Under the pieces are notes generated by a model that did no database searches, had not been told where the DNA came from, and worked only from the letters and a program-made list of their open reading frames with translations. Below are positions 61,568-64,000 of a stretch of 64,000 nt of DNA, piece by piece (the first letter of the stretch is position 1; each line of letters starts with the position of its first letter). The position numbers and the translations under genes are program-made. This stretch comes from Musa acuminata AAA Group (taxonomy: Eukaryota; Streptophyta; Magnoliopsida; Zingiberales; Musaceae), in assembly GCF_036884655.1 (NCBI RefSeq), contig NC_088340.1, positions 2,426,001 to 2,490,000 of the forward strand. Reading direction: 5' to 3'.

Positions 61568-64000
61568 CTTCGCCGCCGCCGCTCTCCTCGAAATGAACCC
61601 TAGCTCGAGTAGTTGGTCTCTGCGGCGGCAATGACGAAACCCTAGGGCTGCGAGAAGGTGGAATAGAAATGTGCGTGTGTGCATATATATAGATGGCGAG
61701 TACACATGTCATAAATTACGAGATCACCCTTCCCTGCCTTGAACCCGTTCGGCTCGTTTTTGCTCCACGACTTGAACCGAACCGAACCGAACCGGGGACA
61801 TCCGTCGAAGACCAGACTTGAACAACATCATTCATGATGGTAAGCTCAAACTAAAGAAGATGTTCACTACCGTTTGGCGTTGCTCGAAGCTTATATGGAG
61901 GATATCAGGAATAACTGTGGCTATTACAGCACTGGAAATGGCGAGTTATGGTCAGTGGATCTGATGCGAAGTGGATCCTACATTGAATGACATGTTAAAA
62001 CCATTAATCCCCAAAGTCCTCAGCAAACAGAAGAATATCCACATCTTTTATATCATATCATTTGCATTAAAATGCCCTGTATCCTTCAAAGATACACAGT
62101 CCGATTTGTTTCACTGCGATGTTTGGTTCATCATTGGCTGGGCATGGGAATTAAAATTGCATTGAAATTGAAATCGTAATGAACAAAATACAGAACAATG
62201 ATACAATTAATGGCATTGGGAAGTCTCCTCGAGTTGGTAAAGATCATCAGAAGAATTGAGGCTGTCGCCAGGATGAGATTAAGAAAGGAAACACGCCAGT
62301 CTGAGCATGTGACCTGAACATTTGAACTTTCTTTTCTGACTAATAAGCCACGAGCATGGAATATGATTACAGAAATTAAGGACAAAATTCTAATCTGCAT
62401 TTTCTGTTCAAAACTAAGTATACACAGATGTCTTATGCGTCACACACTGCCACTTTTTTTATCCAATATTTTTATGGTCTTGTACTTCAATTTCCTAACT
62501 TGTCCACACACAATCTACAGCCGATCAAAATGGTGTTCCCTATAACCTTCTTACCTTCATTCATATCCAGAGACAATTCTGCACTGAAACAAAGCGACAT
62601 ACATCAGCCACAACACGCGAAAGTATCACAAACACTAGACAGCAAGATCTGAAAATTAAAAGAAACAAATCTACTACAGAAACATGCATATCTAATTCAC
62701 GTCTTTCATTGTGAATAATATGTAACAGTCGCACACCATTTGTTTCTTTCATGTTGTTATCTTCATTCCATCTCAACTTCGAAATGAGATGAAAAACCAA
62801 GCACAATTGTAGTCCCGAACCACTCATGCAGATGCCAGGTCCAAAAGGATCGATGATCCAGTTCTAAGAATATAGGAGCATCAACAACTTGCAAAACACC
62901 ACAAGATAACAACAGACACCAGTCCTTATATATGAGTTGAGAGTTGAGCAGCAATTAAAGCAAGCTCCATAACCATTGAACGAGATTTAGTAATTTGTTA
63001 TCACTTAACAACATAATGACAACTCTTCTAACATTCTGTGACTGCAATCCATGAGAAACCACTAGATGCACTACATCAAGGTCTCAGTCGACAGGAAGGA
63101 GCAAGGAGCATGTATCACACGACATCCAAAGAAGCATTGAACGAGTGTATATATGACCTTAACAAGCATCCCTGCCTTAGTGATCAAACCTGGGTTGCAG
63201 GCAGCTGCTAGGAAGGAATATTAGTTTCTTTGATATTTCCTGATTTGACATGACCATGAGAGTAGCTATTCCAAACAATCCATTTACCTATTCCCCTCAT
63301 ATCCTTTCTTCTCTTTTTTGATAGTGATCAGTATTTTAAATCATGATTATAATCGTTCAGGTCAAGTTGGAGTTGATTCAGTCTTGTTTAGATTAGGTTC
63401 CAGACTTTTCTATTTGATCTCAAAATTACACTTGTAGAGGCAGGTGGAACAAAATCCTTCTTAATATATAACTCATCAGCTGGAGAATGGAAGTCCATTT
63501 CATATTTTTCTTTCTTTTCTTTGAATAAGTTCAGCAGTAGAAAATGCTTATTCAATTCTCCTTGGCTTCTAGGCTATCACAGACACATACCACCAAAACA
63601 CCCTAATGGGACTCAAAACTCTTGACCACTAAATAATGTAACAGCTACCAACTGGAGTGGGATATAGAGGCATTGATAGTTTCATAAGAGTCCTGGCAGG
63701 TCTACTGAGAGTACTACAGCTGGACAAAAAAAAGTTGCAAAAACTAAAAGCCCTTACAAGAGAGAGTTGAAGAGAAAAATAACAGATAGCAAGTGGGAGA
63801 TATGGCAACTGCAGAGCATGAGATCAGATTTGATTGGATCACAGATGAAAATATTGATGATATGGCTAGATAAAAGGAGTCTATGATGTGGTCCACCATC
63901 TAGTTCACAGATCACGGAATGGTCACGGGACTAAGATCCATCTCACATCTTGCATTTCCATACATGACTCACTTTATAGTTATAATGAATTGTTGGATTG
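61568..64000. other. intergenic, no gene recognised
   Basis: The eL31 promoter lies just upstream of 61567, with a TATATATA-like motif near 61683-61691. Beyond that I see only short open frames (up to 89 codons) without family features, and no repeat borders. The last kilobase could be untranslated or intronic sequence of a gene beyond the window, but nothing supports that directly. Confidence 0.45.

Overview
This is a nuclear plant sequence. It has spliced genes with GT-AG introns, AT-rich intergenic DNA, degraded Ty1-copia and LINE retroelements, and (GA)n and (AT)n microsatellites. Several genes have a very GC-rich first exon and AT-richer later exons (for example the aminoacylase at 3.7-9.3 kb), or are GC-rich throughout (FAD2, GNA1, the LRR gene). 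That 5'-to-3' GC gradient is typical of commelinid monocots. A Zingiberales species such as a banana relative is my best guess, but this is inference only.

Layout. 0-3.7 kb: gene-free, with a LINE relic and an LTR-like block. 3.7-9.3 kb (+): aminoacylase-1-like M20 peptidase, four exons, with a LINE fragment in intron 1. 10.9-13.2 kb (+): PHT1 phosphate transporter, two exons. 14.95-16.3 kb (-): XCP-type papain-like cysteine protease, four exons. 17.9-20.6 kb (-): decayed Ty1-copia element with both LTRs, keeping gag and protease remnants. 21.3-24.0 kb (-): FAD2 oleate desaturase with an intact coding exon and a probable 1.4-kb 5'-UTR intron. 25.5-28.7 kb (+): three-exon short-chain dehydrogenase/reductase (SDR). 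29.4-36.2 kb (+): a tandem pseudogene copy of that SDR, in which exon 2 has been replaced by a large LTR block and a decayed copia pol region. 36.9-37.6 kb: a non-autonomous DNA transposon with terminal inverted repeats. 38.0-45.3 kb (-): ribose-phosphate pyrophosphokinase, eight exons, with a plastid-type N-terminal extension. 45.7-46.1 kb: copia LTR with a perfect primer-binding site. 46.2-46.7 kb (+): pseudogene of the C-terminus of a multiple-C2/transmembrane protein (MCTP/FTIP family). 48.5-50.8 kb (+): IRK-interacting-protein-like gene (DUF641). 51.6-52.1 kb (+): glucosamine-6-phosphate N-acetyltransferase. 55.3-56.4 kb (+): DRT100-like leucine-rich-repeat protein. 57.8-58.1 kb (+): broken copy of a small complex I subunit gene. 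58.6-59.0 kb: minisatellite with a unit of about 120 bp. 59.6-61.6 kb (-): ribosomal protein eL31, two exons. 61.6-64 kb: no gene recognised.

The eleven intact genes are an ordinary mix of metabolism (amino-acid deacylation, PRPP, UDP-GlcNAc precursor, polyunsaturated lipid, phosphate uptake), translation, cell-wall or vascular proteolysis and signalling. They are not functionally clustered. I reconstructed the exon joins by hand from splice sites and reading frame; all coding sequences given as intact close in frame with a terminal stop. I found no new biological system. The most informative parts are the SDR duplication and its decay, the MCTP and complex I pseudogenes, and the layered transposon remains.
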